Source: an uncultured Deferribacterales bacterium (GTDB lineage: Bacteria; Chrysiogenota; Deferribacteres; Deferribacterales; Mucispirillaceae). From it: DNA of 64,000 bases. The first letter of the stretch is position 1; every line of letters starts with the position of its first letter. The DNA is taken from contig CANTXF010000016.1 in the NCBI GenBank assembly GCA_947853665.1, forward strand, positions 124,001 through 188,000. Reading direction: 5' to 3'. A program made the translations under genes and the position numbers. Below the pieces are notes generated by a model. That model was not told the DNA's origin and did no database searches. It worked only from the letters and a program-made list of their open reading frames with translations. Positions 54,225-62,015 of this stretch are shown here, in pieces.

Positions 54225-55094
54225 TTAAACATCCCTCATTATATTGTATAAATACATGCCGTATTCGGTTTTTTGAAGCAGCTCAGCCTTTTTCAGCACC
54301 ACGTCTCCGTCTATCCAGCCGTTGTCATAGGCGATTTCTTCAAGACAGGCTATTTTAAGCCCTTGACGCTGCTCTATGGTTCTTATAAACTGCCCGGCCT
54401 CCATAAGGCTTTCATGTGTGCCGGTATCAAGCCACGCGTGGCCACGTCCCAAAAGTTCCACATTAAGTTCTCCCATATTAAGGTATTCCATATTAACGGA
54501 AGTGATTTCAAGCTCCCCTCTGGCGGAAGGCTTAATGCTCTTTGCTATATCGACAACCCTGTTATCATAGAAATAAAGCCCCGTAACGGCATAATTCGAG
54601 GACGGCTTCAGCGGTTTTTCCTCTATGGAAACGGCTTTGCCTCTTTCGTCAAACTCGACTACGCCGAATCTTTCCGGATCTGCCACCCAGTATCCGAACA
54701 CAGTTGCCCCGGAATCTCTTGAAACGGCTCTCTCCAGTATGGAGCTTAAACTGAAGCCATAAAATATATTATCGCCAAGAACAAGAGCGCAGTTATCGGA
54801 CCCTATAAAATTCTCCCCAATAATAAATGCCTGGGCAAGCCCTTCCGGCTTAGGCTGAACAAGATATTCAAGATTTATACCGAAATCCGAACCGTCTCCG
54901 AGGACGCGCATAAACCCGCTTTGATCCTCAGGGGTGGTGATAATAAGGATATCCCTGATCTTTGCCAGCATAAGAATGGACAGAGGATAATATATCATAG
55001 GCTTATCATAAACCGGCAAAAGCTGCTTTGAAACCCCCAGCGTAACGGGGTGCAGTCTTGAACCGGCTCCTCCGGCCAGAACGATGCCTTTCAT
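54225..55094 (-). CDS. rfbA: Glucose-1-phosphate thymidylyltransferase
   Basis: First step of dTDP-rhamnose synthesis: joins dTTP and glucose-1-phosphate. The 289-residue chain opens with [18 protein letters not shown] (nucleotide loop) and has [31 protein letters not shown] and [18 protein letters not shown], all RmlA hallmarks. I place the start at 55094, with GGAGG upstream and an ATGA overlap with the rfbB stop. The open frame runs to 55154, but that part lies inside rfbB. Confidence 0.95.
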   Translation of the reverse strand: MKGIVLAGGAGSRLHPVTLGVSKQLLPVYDKPMIYYPLSILMLAKIRDILIITTPEDQSGFMRVLGDGSDFGINLEYLVQPKPEGLAQAFIIGENFIGSDNCALVLGDNIFYGFSLSSILERAVSRDSGATVFGYWVADPERFGVVEFDERGKAVSIEEKPLKPSSNYAVTGLYFYDNRVVDIAKSIKPSARGELEITSVNMEYLNMGELNVELLGRGHAWLDTGTHESLMEAGQFIRTIEQRQGLKIACLEEIAYDNGWIDGDVVLKKAELLQKTEYGMYLYNIMRDV

Positions 55095-56170
55095 TTTCCG
55101 CCTCCGAGCCCCAATCTTTCCATTCTGTAGCTTCCGTCCAAAACCCTTCTGCACCAGCCGTCCCTGTTTTCAAGATACCACATTACGGTTTTGCGTATCC
55201 CGGAATCGAACGTCTCAAGAGGTTCCCAGCCCAAATCTTTGCATATTTTAGACGCGTCTATGGCGTAGCGCATATCATGGCCAGGCCTGTCCGAAACGAA
55301 GGTAATCTGTTCCTTATATGATTTTTTATCGTCTCTGGGATAAAGCTCGTCCAAGATCTCGCATATTTTATTTACGACGTCTATGTTTCGCCGTTCGTTG
55401 CTGCCGCCGATATTGTAAGTTTCGCCCGCCTTGCCGGAAGATGCTACGGCATAAAGAGCCCGGACGTGATCTTCCACATAAAGCCAGTCCCTTATCTGAG
55501 CTCCGGTTCCGTACACTGGGATTGGTTTTCCTTCCACGGCTCTCAAAATAGCCAAAGGTATCAGCTTTTCTGGAAAATGATACGGCCCGTAATTATTGGA
55601 ACAGTTGGTTACCACCGCGGGCAGGCCGTAAGTTCTGTACCACGCCCTTACAAGATGGTCTGAAGACGCCTTGGAAGCGGAATAAGGTGAGCTGGGAGAA
55701 TAAGGAGTATCTTCCCTGAAAAAGTCTTTATCGTTTTCAAGGTCACCATAAACTTCATCCGTGGAAATATGATGGAAAATAAAATTTTCCTTACAGCCTC
55801 CGGCGGAGGCAAGATACGCTCGCGAAGCTTCCAGCAGCGTATAGGTTCCGAAAATATTGGTTTGCATAAAGTCGTCGGGGGAATCTATAGACCTGTCCAC
55901 ATGAGACTCGGCGGCAAGGTTCATAACGGTGTCAGGTCTAAAATCATGGAATATTTTATCAAGCCCTGCTCTGTCGCATATATCGCATTTATAAAATCTG
56001 AAACGTCCGCTTCCGGAAACGCTTTCGAGAGAATCCATATTTCCGGCATAAGTGAGCTTATCTATTACCGCCACGTTATTTTCAGTATCGTTTATAAGAT
56101 AGCGCACGAGAGCCGAACCTATGAACCCAGCGCCACCGGTAACGATTATATTTTTTGCTTCGGAAACCAT
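55091..56170 (-). CDS. rfbB: dTDP-glucose 4,6-dehydratase
   Basis: Second step of dTDP-rhamnose synthesis, 359 residues. NAD-binding TGGAGFIG is at 11-18, then [18 protein letters not shown], the catalytic [28 protein letters not shown] and GDGxQIRDWL-like [13 protein letters not shown]. The start at 56170 follows GGAGGG. An open extension to 56227 has no ribosome site. It is first in the operon, with a promoter at 56199-56227, and is transcribed divergently from the nitroreductase gene. Confidence 0.95.
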   Translation of the reverse strand: MVSEAKNIIVTGGAGFIGSALVRYLINDTENNVAVIDKLTYAGNMDSLESVSGSGRFRFYKCDICDRAGLDKIFHDFRPDTVMNLAAESHVDRSIDSPDDFMQTNIFGTYTLLEASRAYLASAGGCKENFIFHHISTDEVYGDLENDKDFFREDTPYSPSSPYSASKASSDHLVRAWYRTYGLPAVVTNCSNNYGPYHFPEKLIPLAILRAVEGKPIPVYGTGAQIRDWLYVEDHVRALYAVASSGKAGETYNIGGSNERRNIDVVNKICEILDELYPRDDKKSYKEQITFVSDRPGHDMRYAIDASKICKDLGWEPLETFDSGIRKTVMWYLENRDGWCRRVLDGSYRMERLGLGGGK

Positions 56171-56198
56171 GCTCCCTCCTGATTGGTTTTGTAAGAAT

Positions 56199-56227
56199 AT
56201 TAAAAAATTTATGGACAAAAAATGCAA
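56199..56227 (-). promoter_or_regulatory. Promoter of the rhamnose operon
   Basis: Minus-strand TTGCAT (56222-56227), a 17-base spacer and TTTAAT (56199-56204), about 30 bases before the rfbB start. Confidence 0.5.
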
Positions 56228-56289
56228 TTAAAATATTATATTTTCGTATTTTTATTAACATACAGAATTAAAAGATGCGGAGAGTTTTT

Positions 56290-57105
56290 ATGTCTTTTTT
56301 TCATTTGGATACGGAAAGGTGCGCAAAGGATGGCATTTGCTCAAAGGTATGTATCGTAGGGATAATAAAAAACGATGAAAACCATTTGCCTTATATTGAC
56401 GAATCAAAGGAGAAGTCGTGCATGGCATGCGGTCTATGCGTGGCGTTCTGCCCGCATGAAGCCTGTTATGTGGAAAAGCTGGATAAAGAGCAGTTTTCGG
56501 TTATTGAAGAAATAAAAACGCCGGACGGTTCGCAGATTGACACGTTGCTCAAATCAAGGAGAAGCGTGCGTAATTTCAGAAAAACTCCGGTGGACAGCGA
56601 AACCCTCTATAAAGTAATGGATGCCGTAAGATACGCTCCAACGGCAAAAAACTCACAGAATATCCGGTGGGCCATAACTAAAAATATGGAAGAAACCGAT
56701 AAAATAAGAGAGCTTATGCTCAGGTATTTTGAAGAAACGTCCAAAGTAACCCCGGCGCCGGAATCCGTATTTATGAAAAGCATGATAAGGGCTTATAACC
56801 AAGGCCGGGACGTTTTTCTCAGAGGGGCTCCGCAGCTGGCGGTCGCAGTTCTTCCTAAAGATTACGTATGGAAGGAAGACGCGGCGATAGCCCTTACTTA
56901 TTTTGAAATTTCGGCCTTTGCACATGGGCTTGGCACGTGCTGGTCCGGCTATTATACGGCGGCGGCAAGGAAATACCTGCCCTTAAGAGAAGCTATGGGA
57001 ATAGGAGAAGACGAATACGTAGGCGGAGCCTTGATGCTGGGCAATCCGATATACAGGCCGAAAGCCGTGCCTTCGCGAAACAACGTGAAAATATCCTGGA
57101 TATAA
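56290..57105 (+). CDS. Ferredoxin-nitroreductase fusion protein
   Basis: A 271-residue flavoprotein with an N-terminal bacterial ferredoxin domain (CAKDGICSKVC and CMACGLCVAFCP, two [4Fe-4S] clusters) fused to a nitroreductase-like FMN domain. The FMN domain has KSRRSVRNFRKTPVD (phosphate contact), RYAPTAKNSQN and GLGTCWSGYY. Such fusions, common in anaerobes, probably take electrons from ferredoxin to reduce nitro- or quinone-like compounds. The ATG at 56290 has GGAGAG five bases upstream. An earlier in-frame ATG at 56275 lacks a site. Substrate unknown. Confidence 0.88.
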   Translation: MSFFHLDTERCAKDGICSKVCIVGIIKNDENHLPYIDESKEKSCMACGLCVAFCPHEACYVEKLDKEQFSVIEEIKTPDGSQIDTLLKSRRSVRNFRKTPVDSETLYKVMDAVRYAPTAKNSQNIRWAITKNMEETDKIRELMLRYFEETSKVTPAPESVFMKSMIRAYNQGRDVFLRGAPQLAVAVLPKDYVWKEDAAIALTYFEISAFAHGLGTCWSGYYTAAARKYLPLREAMGIGEDEYVGGALMLGNPIYRPKAVPSRNNVKISWI

Positions 57106-57154
57106 GCTTTTTCCCGTACTGCGGGAGCTTTCATACTCCTGTATATAGGCTTTT

Positions 57155-57174
57155 AAAAATTTAATAAAGCGGCG
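57155..57174 (+). repeat. Possible solo repeat end
   Basis: AAAAATTTAATAAAGCGGCG resembles the left end of the dispersed repeat (AAATATTTATAATAAAGCGGC), just after the nitroreductase gene. Short and diverged. Confidence 0.3.
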
Positions 57175-57208
57175 GCGATACGGTACGCGGTTATTACCTA
57201 TATCGCCG
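57173..57208 (-). terminator. Possible terminator of the Crp/Fnr gene
   Basis: Perfect 8-bp arms CGGCGATA/TATCGCCG (57173-57180 with 57201-57208) with a 20-base loop, overlapping the Crp/Fnr stop. The minus strand beyond is T-rich (57150-57168). Confidence 0.4.
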
Positions 57209-57908
57209 TAACCCATTTATAAATTTCCCGCAGATTTGCGGGTTTAATATAATAATGCCTGCCGTCCCTCATAAGAAAAGAACTTTTAACCCAGTTGGCA
57301 AATAACCTGTCGAGAGTTATTTTGCTGGTATAAATTATTTTTATGATATCGTCCCTGCGGATTGAAATAGGCACCTTAACCCATTCGTTATCCATAGACT
57401 CGTCGAAAGAATAACCGTAAGCGCATAAGATATTGGTAAAAAGAAACCGTAACCTGTCCTCCGTTGACATGGAAAAAAGCCCTATCATACCGTTAAGCTC
57501 CGAACGGTCGCAAAGTTCACAGTAATTCACAAGCCGCTTATAAAGCTCCATATCACTATCTATTATACATTCCATCATATCAAAATCCAGTATAATAATT
57601 TCACTTCTATCAAGGGCAGTTATACGGCGGGGCGAATTGGTTCCCGTAAAGAAGTTAAGATAGCCCATCATCCTTCCGGGAATAAATATATTCATAGCCA
57701 AAGGCTTATTAAGGCTGAAATTTACAACAGCCTGTGAAATAATACCAGACTTGATATAAAAAAGAAAATCCATGATCTCCTTTTCATGGATTATGATGGA
57801 ATCTTTTTTATAGGTTACCTTTTTTCCGTATTTTATAAAAATATCAACAAGAGGTTTAGACAGTTTCGGAACTATCCATGGAACCGGTTTATCATGCATA
57901 TTCTTCAT
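57198..57908 (-). CDS. Crp/Fnr-family transcriptional regulator
   Basis: A 236-residue protein with an N-terminal cyclic-nucleotide-binding-like beta barrel (about 20-130) and a C-terminal helical and winged-helix part (from about 150). It lacks the FNR N-terminal cysteine cluster and the clear cAMP phosphate-binding motif of CRP, so the signal is unknown. The DNA-reading helix region reads RRDDIIKIIYTSKITLDRLF, diverged from the usual Crp pattern. It lies between the nitroreductase and the flavocytochrome genes and may regulate either. GGGAGG precedes the ATG by about seven bases. Confidence 0.78.
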   Translation of the reverse strand: MKNMHDKPVPWIVPKLSKPLVDIFIKYGKKVTYKKDSIIIHEKEIMDFLFYIKSGIISQAVVNFSLNKPLAMNIFIPGRMMGYLNFFTGTNSPRRITALDRSEIIILDFDMMECIIDSDMELYKRLVNYCELCDRSELNGMIGLFSMSTEDRLRFLFTNILCAYGYSFDESMDNEWVKVPISIRRDDIIKIIYTSKITLDRLFANWVKSSFLMRDGRHYYIKPANLREIYKWVTAI

Positions 57909-58257
57909 AATACGCCTCCCGCCGCATCAAATATACACATGTCCCACAACTAAGCGCAAATATAAAATTATTGGTAACTATCCGTCTGTACGCTTTAAGC
58001 AAAGCATTAGTCACCATATCTGTACTGGAGAGCAAATTCTTGGCCTTATCCCCCGGATAATGACCTGACCGACTCATCGTATGAGATTCTTCATCGACTA
58101 GAAGCAAGTTTATATACAGACGCGGCGCGGGACCCGTTATATGGCCCTGCTAAAGCGCGTGTTTTACAAATATTTATAACGTGCGCTTTTAAATACCGCT
58201 GCGTCTTATTTACCTCAAGAAGAACCGTACAGGGTGCTATCTTTCAGATATATCAAA
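57909..58257. other. 349-base intergenic region
   Basis: No convincing gene: a 71-codon open frame on the minus strand (57892-58107) has no recognisable product and overlaps the Crp/Fnr start. A repeat-end-like sequence lies at 58164-58190, flanked by AAAGCGC/GCGCTTT inverted arms (58152-58158 with 58183-58189). Nothing else is evident. Confidence 0.5.
58164..58190 (+). repeat. Possible solo repeat end
   Basis: ACAAATATTTATAACGTGCG matches the core of the dispersed repeat's left end. The expected right end would fall inside the cytochrome gene and is absent. Confidence 0.35.
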
Positions 58258-58650
58258 TTACTTAACCTTAACCTTGAAGCTGTGACATTCGTTGCAGTAA
58301 AGAACGGGTTCTTTATGAGACGTATGACATACGGTACAGCGGATTTCTCCCTGGTGGCTGTCATGAATATTTACGCTTTTTGTTCCGGCAGCTTCGCTGT
58401 AAGTTTTTTTCAGCGGTTGGCCGTCATCACCCAATACGCCTTTATAAGTGCCGTCCTTGTTTTCGTGACATTCAATGCAGGACGATGCCGGGGCTCTTTT
58501 CTCAGGGTTCTCCGTTTTATGGCAGTCCGCACATACAAGGCCGTTTTCCGCATGAGCTTTCATGGAAACAATCTGCTTATCCGCCGCAGCGTAGGCGCAT
58601 AAAACTCCAGTCATAAGCACAAATATAAAAATAACGGCAAGTTTTTTCAT
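58258..58650 (-). CDS. Periplasmic tetrahaem cytochrome c subunit
   Basis: A 130-residue exported cytochrome with a signal peptide (about 1-22) and exactly four CXXCH haem sites: CADCH (40-44), CIECH (58-62), CTVCH (105-109) and CNECH (119-123). Size and haem spacing match the haem domain of flavocytochrome c fumarate reductases, here as a separate protein. It lies directly after the FAD subunit gene, so it should pass electrons from a quinol-oxidising membrane cytochrome to that flavoprotein. The start at 58650 follows a GGGAGAGGG ribosome site. An open upstream extension to 58728 is not needed. Confidence 0.9.
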   Translation of the reverse strand: MKKLAVIFIFVLMTGVLCAYAAADKQIVSMKAHAENGLVCADCHKTENPEKRAPASSCIECHENKDGTYKGVLGDDGQPLKKTYSEAAGTKSVNIHDSHQGEIRCTVCHTSHKEPVLYCNECHSFKVKVK

Positions 58651-58745
58651 CTGCCCTCTCCCTTTACTTTTTAATAATATAAAACAGATAAAAATACGTC
58701 TCATCTCATCCCATAAAGGAAAAGACAATTTACAGAAATTAATAA

Positions 58746-58782
58746 TCAGAATTCAGGCGGAATGAAACCGCCTGAATTCTGA
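58746..58782 (-). other. 15-bp perfect intercistronic hairpin
   Basis: Arms 58746-58760 and 58768-58782 are perfectly complementary (core AATTCAGGCGG/CCGCCTGAATT) with a seven-base loop, in the gap between the flavoprotein and cytochrome genes. No strong T-run follows on the minus strand, so it may tune the two subunits' ratio by partial termination or by protecting the upstream mRNA. Confidence 0.7.
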
Positions 58783-58810
58783 ATTAACACGAGCCTTTAA
58801 GAAAGGAGGC

Positions 58811-60337
58811 TTATTTAGAGTTTTCTTTCATATGCTTTACAGAAAGCCTGCCGCCCGCGATTGCAAAGGCGCTGCCCGTACCTTCCGCTATATGCATATC
58901 GTAAGAATCGCTGTAAAGGCCGCCGGCATCCTGACCTATGGCGTAAAGACCGGGTATTACCTTGCCTTGTTTATCAAGAACTTGAAAATTTTCGTTGATC
59001 TTAGCTCCTCCGAGAGTCGCATACATTTTAAGAACTGTTTTAAATGCGTAGAAAGGGCCTTTTTCTATTTTTCTTAAAGCTTTTCTTTCTTTATAAAACT
59101 CTTCGTCATAACCCTGAGCGGCATATTTATTGATATTGGCTACGCTCTGCTTCAGCTTTACGGGATCCATGCCCGTCTTTTTGGCCAGTTCATCAAGCGT
59201 TTTAGCCTTAACGACAACGTTGCCAGGTTCTTTCATGGCTTCAACTATAAGTTTGTCCAGGTCTTTAAGCCTGTCCCCCGCAACCAGGATATTACCGTGG
59301 TTTCTTACTACGCCGTTGCCGTGCTGGAGATCATCAATAATAGCCTGGTCCATAATATTCCACGTTCTGCCGCCCCGCTTTTCGATAGCATTGGACATAT
59401 ATTCAAAAGAAAGAGTTTCGTCAAAGAAACGTTCCCCCTGCATATCCACATGGAGGAAAGGCTGAAGAACAACAGCCCCGAAAGCGGCATATTTTACGTT
59501 ATTGCCAAAGGTAAGGGAAGAATCTACATCGAAGCATGGGCCGGACTGCATTCCCAGATCCATATTGGCCGTATCAGCTCCAACGGCAATCATCATGTTT
59601 ATGCCGTCGCCCTCACGTCCTTTGGCCCCCTGACCCTCAAGAGGAAATCTGGTAAGATATTTTTTAACCATTTCACGGTTCATGGCAAAACCGCCCGTTG
59701 CCACGATTACGCCGCGTTTAGCGTTTACCGTTATCCGCTCGCCATCGGCATTTTCAGCTATCACTCCGGTAATACGGCCCGATTTATCCTGTATAAGTTG
59801 TTTACCTGGAGTTTCTGTCAATATTATCCCGCCTTTTTCCTTTATAAGAGGCACGAAGGCTTTTATCATAGTGGCGCCGGTATTGTCCTTAAATACATGC
59901 CAAGTAAGGTTGTAGCCCACAAACATTGTTTTTATTCCTTCAAATTCAACGCCGTGGTCAAGGAGAAAATCGATATTATCGGCAGTAGCGTTAATAAATG
60001 TTCTTACAAGTTTGGGTTCTATCCTCCAGTGATGGAAATCCATTATCTGTTTAAACCCGTATTCAGGGTTATATGGATAGTTTTCCTTTATCTGCATACG
60101 GCTGCCTGCGGCATAGGTACCTTCCATAAAGTTGCCGCCCCCGCCGAGACCTGGCATTTTTTCCAGAAGTACTACGGAAAATCCCTGCTCCAAAGCGGAA
60201 AGGGCTGCCGTAGTTCCGCCGGCTCCGGCTCCTATAACGCAAACATCAACGTTATAGACCTTATCCTCGGCAAAACTCTGAACGGCCATAAGGCAGAAAA
60301 AACACGAAGCGGCGGCAAGCGCCAGAATCTTTTTCAT
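58811..60337 (-). CDS. Periplasmic FAD subunit of a flavocytochrome c reductase
   Basis: A 508-residue exported flavoprotein of the fumarate reductase/succinate dehydrogenase flavoprotein family. A signal peptide covers about 1-23. The FAD dinucleotide loop GAGAGGTTAAL is at 36-46, with LLEKMPGLGGG following. Near the C-terminus PGLYAIGQDAGG is the second FAD contact. The segment after it (GLYSDSYDMHIAEGT) lacks the HGANR-type substrate motif of true fumarate reductases. With a separate tetrahaem cytochrome next to it, the closest known arrangement is the periplasmic methacrylate/acrylate reductase type. The electron acceptor is therefore an enoate, but which one is open. Confidence 0.85.
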   Translation of the reverse strand: MKKILALAAASCFFCLMAVQSFAEDKVYNVDVCVIGAGAGGTTAALSALEQGFSVVLLEKMPGLGGGGNFMEGTYAAGSRMQIKENYPYNPEYGFKQIMDFHHWRIEPKLVRTFINATADNIDFLLDHGVEFEGIKTMFVGYNLTWHVFKDNTGATMIKAFVPLIKEKGGIILTETPGKQLIQDKSGRITGVIAENADGERITVNAKRGVIVATGGFAMNREMVKKYLTRFPLEGQGAKGREGDGINMMIAVGADTANMDLGMQSGPCFDVDSSLTFGNNVKYAAFGAVVLQPFLHVDMQGERFFDETLSFEYMSNAIEKRGGRTWNIMDQAIIDDLQHGNGVVRNHGNILVAGDRLKDLDKLIVEAMKEPGNVVVKAKTLDELAKKTGMDPVKLKQSVANINKYAAQGYDEEFYKERKALRKIEKGPFYAFKTVLKMYATLGGAKINENFQVLDKQGKVIPGLYAIGQDAGGLYSDSYDMHIAEGTGSAFAIAGGRLSVKHMKENSK

Positions 60338-60419
60338 AAATTCCTCCTAATATAGAATAAAAATAAACATCAATAATAAACAACGGTATATTTTTAAATT
60401 AAAATATAGATTAAAAATA

Positions 60420-60433
60420 CTATCATGAGATAG
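60420..60433. promoter_or_regulatory. Palindrome upstream of the flavocytochrome operon
   Basis: CTATCATGAGATAG, two 5-bp arms around four bases, about 85 bases before the flavoprotein start. It could be an operator, but I find no second copy near the Crp/Fnr gene. Confidence 0.25.
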
Positions 60434-60476
60434 ATGTTTCATATTTTTTAGCACAGCGATCCCTTATATGTGGCCG

Positions 60477-60510
60477 AATAAAGTTATGGAAATGTTTATA
60501 GAGAAGCGGC
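60477..60510 (+). repeat. Solo repeat end upstream of copy 4
   Basis: AATAAAGTTATGG followed by AAATGTTTATAGAGAAGCGGC closely repeats the left end at 60563-60597, 86 bases away in the same orientation. Confidence 0.6.
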
Positions 60511-60562
60511 CCTTACGCCCGGCGGCAAAGGATATCGCAACGATACCCTTGCGTGAATTAAT

Positions 60563-60701
60563 AAAGTTATGGGAAATATTTATAATACAGCGACTTGTGG
60601 CGGCAATGAATAATAAGACCAAAAGCGCTTGGCAAGGCACTGTTTGAGGGGTTAAGCTCCGAATTTGCCTTGCTGCGTAGGTATTATTATGAATATTTTT
60701 G
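60563..60701 (+). repeat. Dispersed inverted-end repeat, copy 4
   Basis: Left end AAAGTTATGGGAAATATTTA with TAATACAGCGACTTG (60563-60597); right end TTTGCCTTGCTGCGTAGG with TATTATTATGAATATTTTTG (60663-60701). The reverse complement of the right end (AAATATTCATAATA then GCGCAGC-like) resembles the left end, so the element has imperfect inverted termini. Length is 139 bases. Confidence 0.65.
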
Positions 60702-60863
60702 ATGCCTTAAAAGCATTATTACAATTATTTGCGATAACTATCTACGTTAGGGGATAGGCACCAAGAATATTATCCGAAGCCGAGCGGTATGGCGCCGTTT
60801 TAGCGATTATGCCCGCAGTTCACATGCATGGCAAGCCTGTTAGCGGTGTATTGGGATAGCCGT

Positions 60864-60893
60864 ATATAAAAAAGCCGGGCGTAAAGGCCCGGC
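60864..60893 (-). terminator. Intrinsic terminator of the YdbC-like gene
   Basis: Perfect 7-bp stem GCCGGGC/GCCCGGC (60874-60880 with 60887-60893), loop GTAAAG, followed on the minus strand by T6 and an AT-rich tail. Confidence 0.85.
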
Positions 60894-60918
60894 GTTAAAA
60901 TTACAGACGCGCGATCCG

Positions 60919-61140
60919 TTATATATCAAGCCCGTTTAATATTTCTTTAAGCTTTGAAGCTTCCTCCCGGGAAAGAGTAACCCCCTTGCCCATTTTCTCG
61001 CCGTCGGGAGACCACTCCCTTATATCGTATTTAGCGTCTCTGTCGTTCCATCTGATAAAATTAAGCTCTTTGCGCCAGCCTTTGGCAGATTCTCCCAATA
61101 CTCCGAAGCGATTTGTGATTTCATATTTTATTTCCGCCAC
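60919..61140 (-). CDS. YdbC-like PC4-domain protein
   Basis: A 73-residue protein of the YdbC family, the bacterial form of the PC4/p15 transcriptional coactivator fold, which binds single-stranded DNA as a dimer. Diagnostic pieces are EIKYEITNRFGVLGESAKGW, a central WNDRDAKYDIREWSPDGEKM and the final helix SREEASKLKEILNGL. Members are short and lack other domains; their cellular role is not established. It is monocistronic with its own terminator. Confidence 0.85.
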   Translation of the reverse strand: MAEIKYEITNRFGVLGESAKGWRKELNFIRWNDRDAKYDIREWSPDGEKMGKGVTLSREEASKLKEILNGLDI

Positions 61141-61325
61141 CGTATCCTCCCATGCAGTTTTTATTCTAAAAAGCAGAATATCACGCCAGTATACGTTTAG
61201 TAAATAATGATTTCAAACTATCTCGAAAATAAATAAAAATATAAAATAAACTTGTAAAATACGAATATATCATATACACTTTAAGTTAAATATACTAATG
61301 ATTTCCACCGAACGGAGTATTTCGG

Positions 61326-62015
61326 ATGCCATCGAAACCTGTACATAGAAAACGCAATAAAGAAGCAAGCAAGGCGGCCATAATACAGGCGGCAGTAGCC
61401 GTATTTGCTAAAAACGGCTACGACAAAGCCACTTATAAAGCAATATCCGAAATCTCCGGCCTCAACGAATCGCTTATAACAAGATATTTCGGCAGTAAAA
61501 TGGGGCTTGCGGTCGCAACCGTAAATTACGTTAAAAACGAATGTTTTAAGGCTATCAAAGCCACGGAGCCAAGAGAAACTTTCGCTGAAGAATTCCACGC
61601 CATAGGCACCGCACTGACTCAGGTATATAAAAAAAATGTTAACAACATTATCACGCTTTTTTTGCTTATTCCGATAGACGAGGCTCTTTCCGATGATATA
61701 TCAAAAGAAAATCTGCTGAAATTTCCGGATGCGGACAGGCTGAAGCGTTATCAGGAAAACGGCGAAATACCCGCTGATATAAATACGGTAAGTTTATTAA
61801 GGCACATGCTTACGCTTATGCATTCCATACTGTATTTCGTATTTCTGGCATTAAGGCTGCCGATAAAGGAAGCCGAGCGATTCCTGCATTTTAATATAGA
61901 TTCCTTTATATACGGCCTTACGAAAGAAAATAAATCTCTGGCGGATCTTTCTTTAAGCCGTAAAGTCTGCACTAATTTTCCGTATGAAAGACGCCGCAGC
62001 AGAAGAGACGATTAA
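61326..62015 (+). CDS. TetR/AcrR-family transcriptional regulator
   Basis: A 229-residue repressor-type protein. The N-terminal DNA-binding domain (about 15-62) has the TetR pattern: IIQAAVAVFAKNGYDKATYK, then AISEISGLNESLITRYFGSK with the recognition helix. The C-terminal ligand domain is helical and diverged, with hydrophobic segments near 165-185. GGAG lies eight bases before the ATG. Its 3' end overlaps the convergent ABC-2 permease gene by four bases, so it probably controls that exporter, as is common for TetR genes beside efflux pumps. No clear operator palindrome is visible. Confidence 0.88.
   Translation: MPSKPVHRKRNKEASKAAIIQAAVAVFAKNGYDKATYKAISEISGLNESLITRYFGSKMGLAVATVNYVKNECFKAIKATEPRETFAEEFHAIGTALTQVYKKNVNNIITLFLLIPIDEALSDDISKENLLKFPDADRLKRYQENGEIPADINTVSLLRHMLTLMHSILYFVFLALRLPIKEAERFLHFNIDSFIYGLTKENKSLADLSLSRKVCTNFPYERRRSRRDD

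Larger units (their letters stand above)
60338..60918. other. 581-base intergenic region with repeats and a terminator
   Basis: The largest gap in the window. It holds the flavocytochrome leader with a small palindrome (60420-60433), a solo repeat end (60477-60510), a full repeat copy (60563-60701) and a terminator (60864-60893). Between 60702 and 60860 I see no gene. Confidence 0.6.

Noticed and set aside
57892-58107. Possible 71-residue minus-strand protein upstream of the Crp/Fnr gene
   Set aside because: No recognisable motif and an overlap with the Crp/Fnr start region, whose own ribosome site would lie inside it; probably non-coding leader.
59297-60355. Open frame of 352 codons on the plus strand
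   Set aside because: Antisense to the FAD subunit gene, whose motifs are unmistakable.
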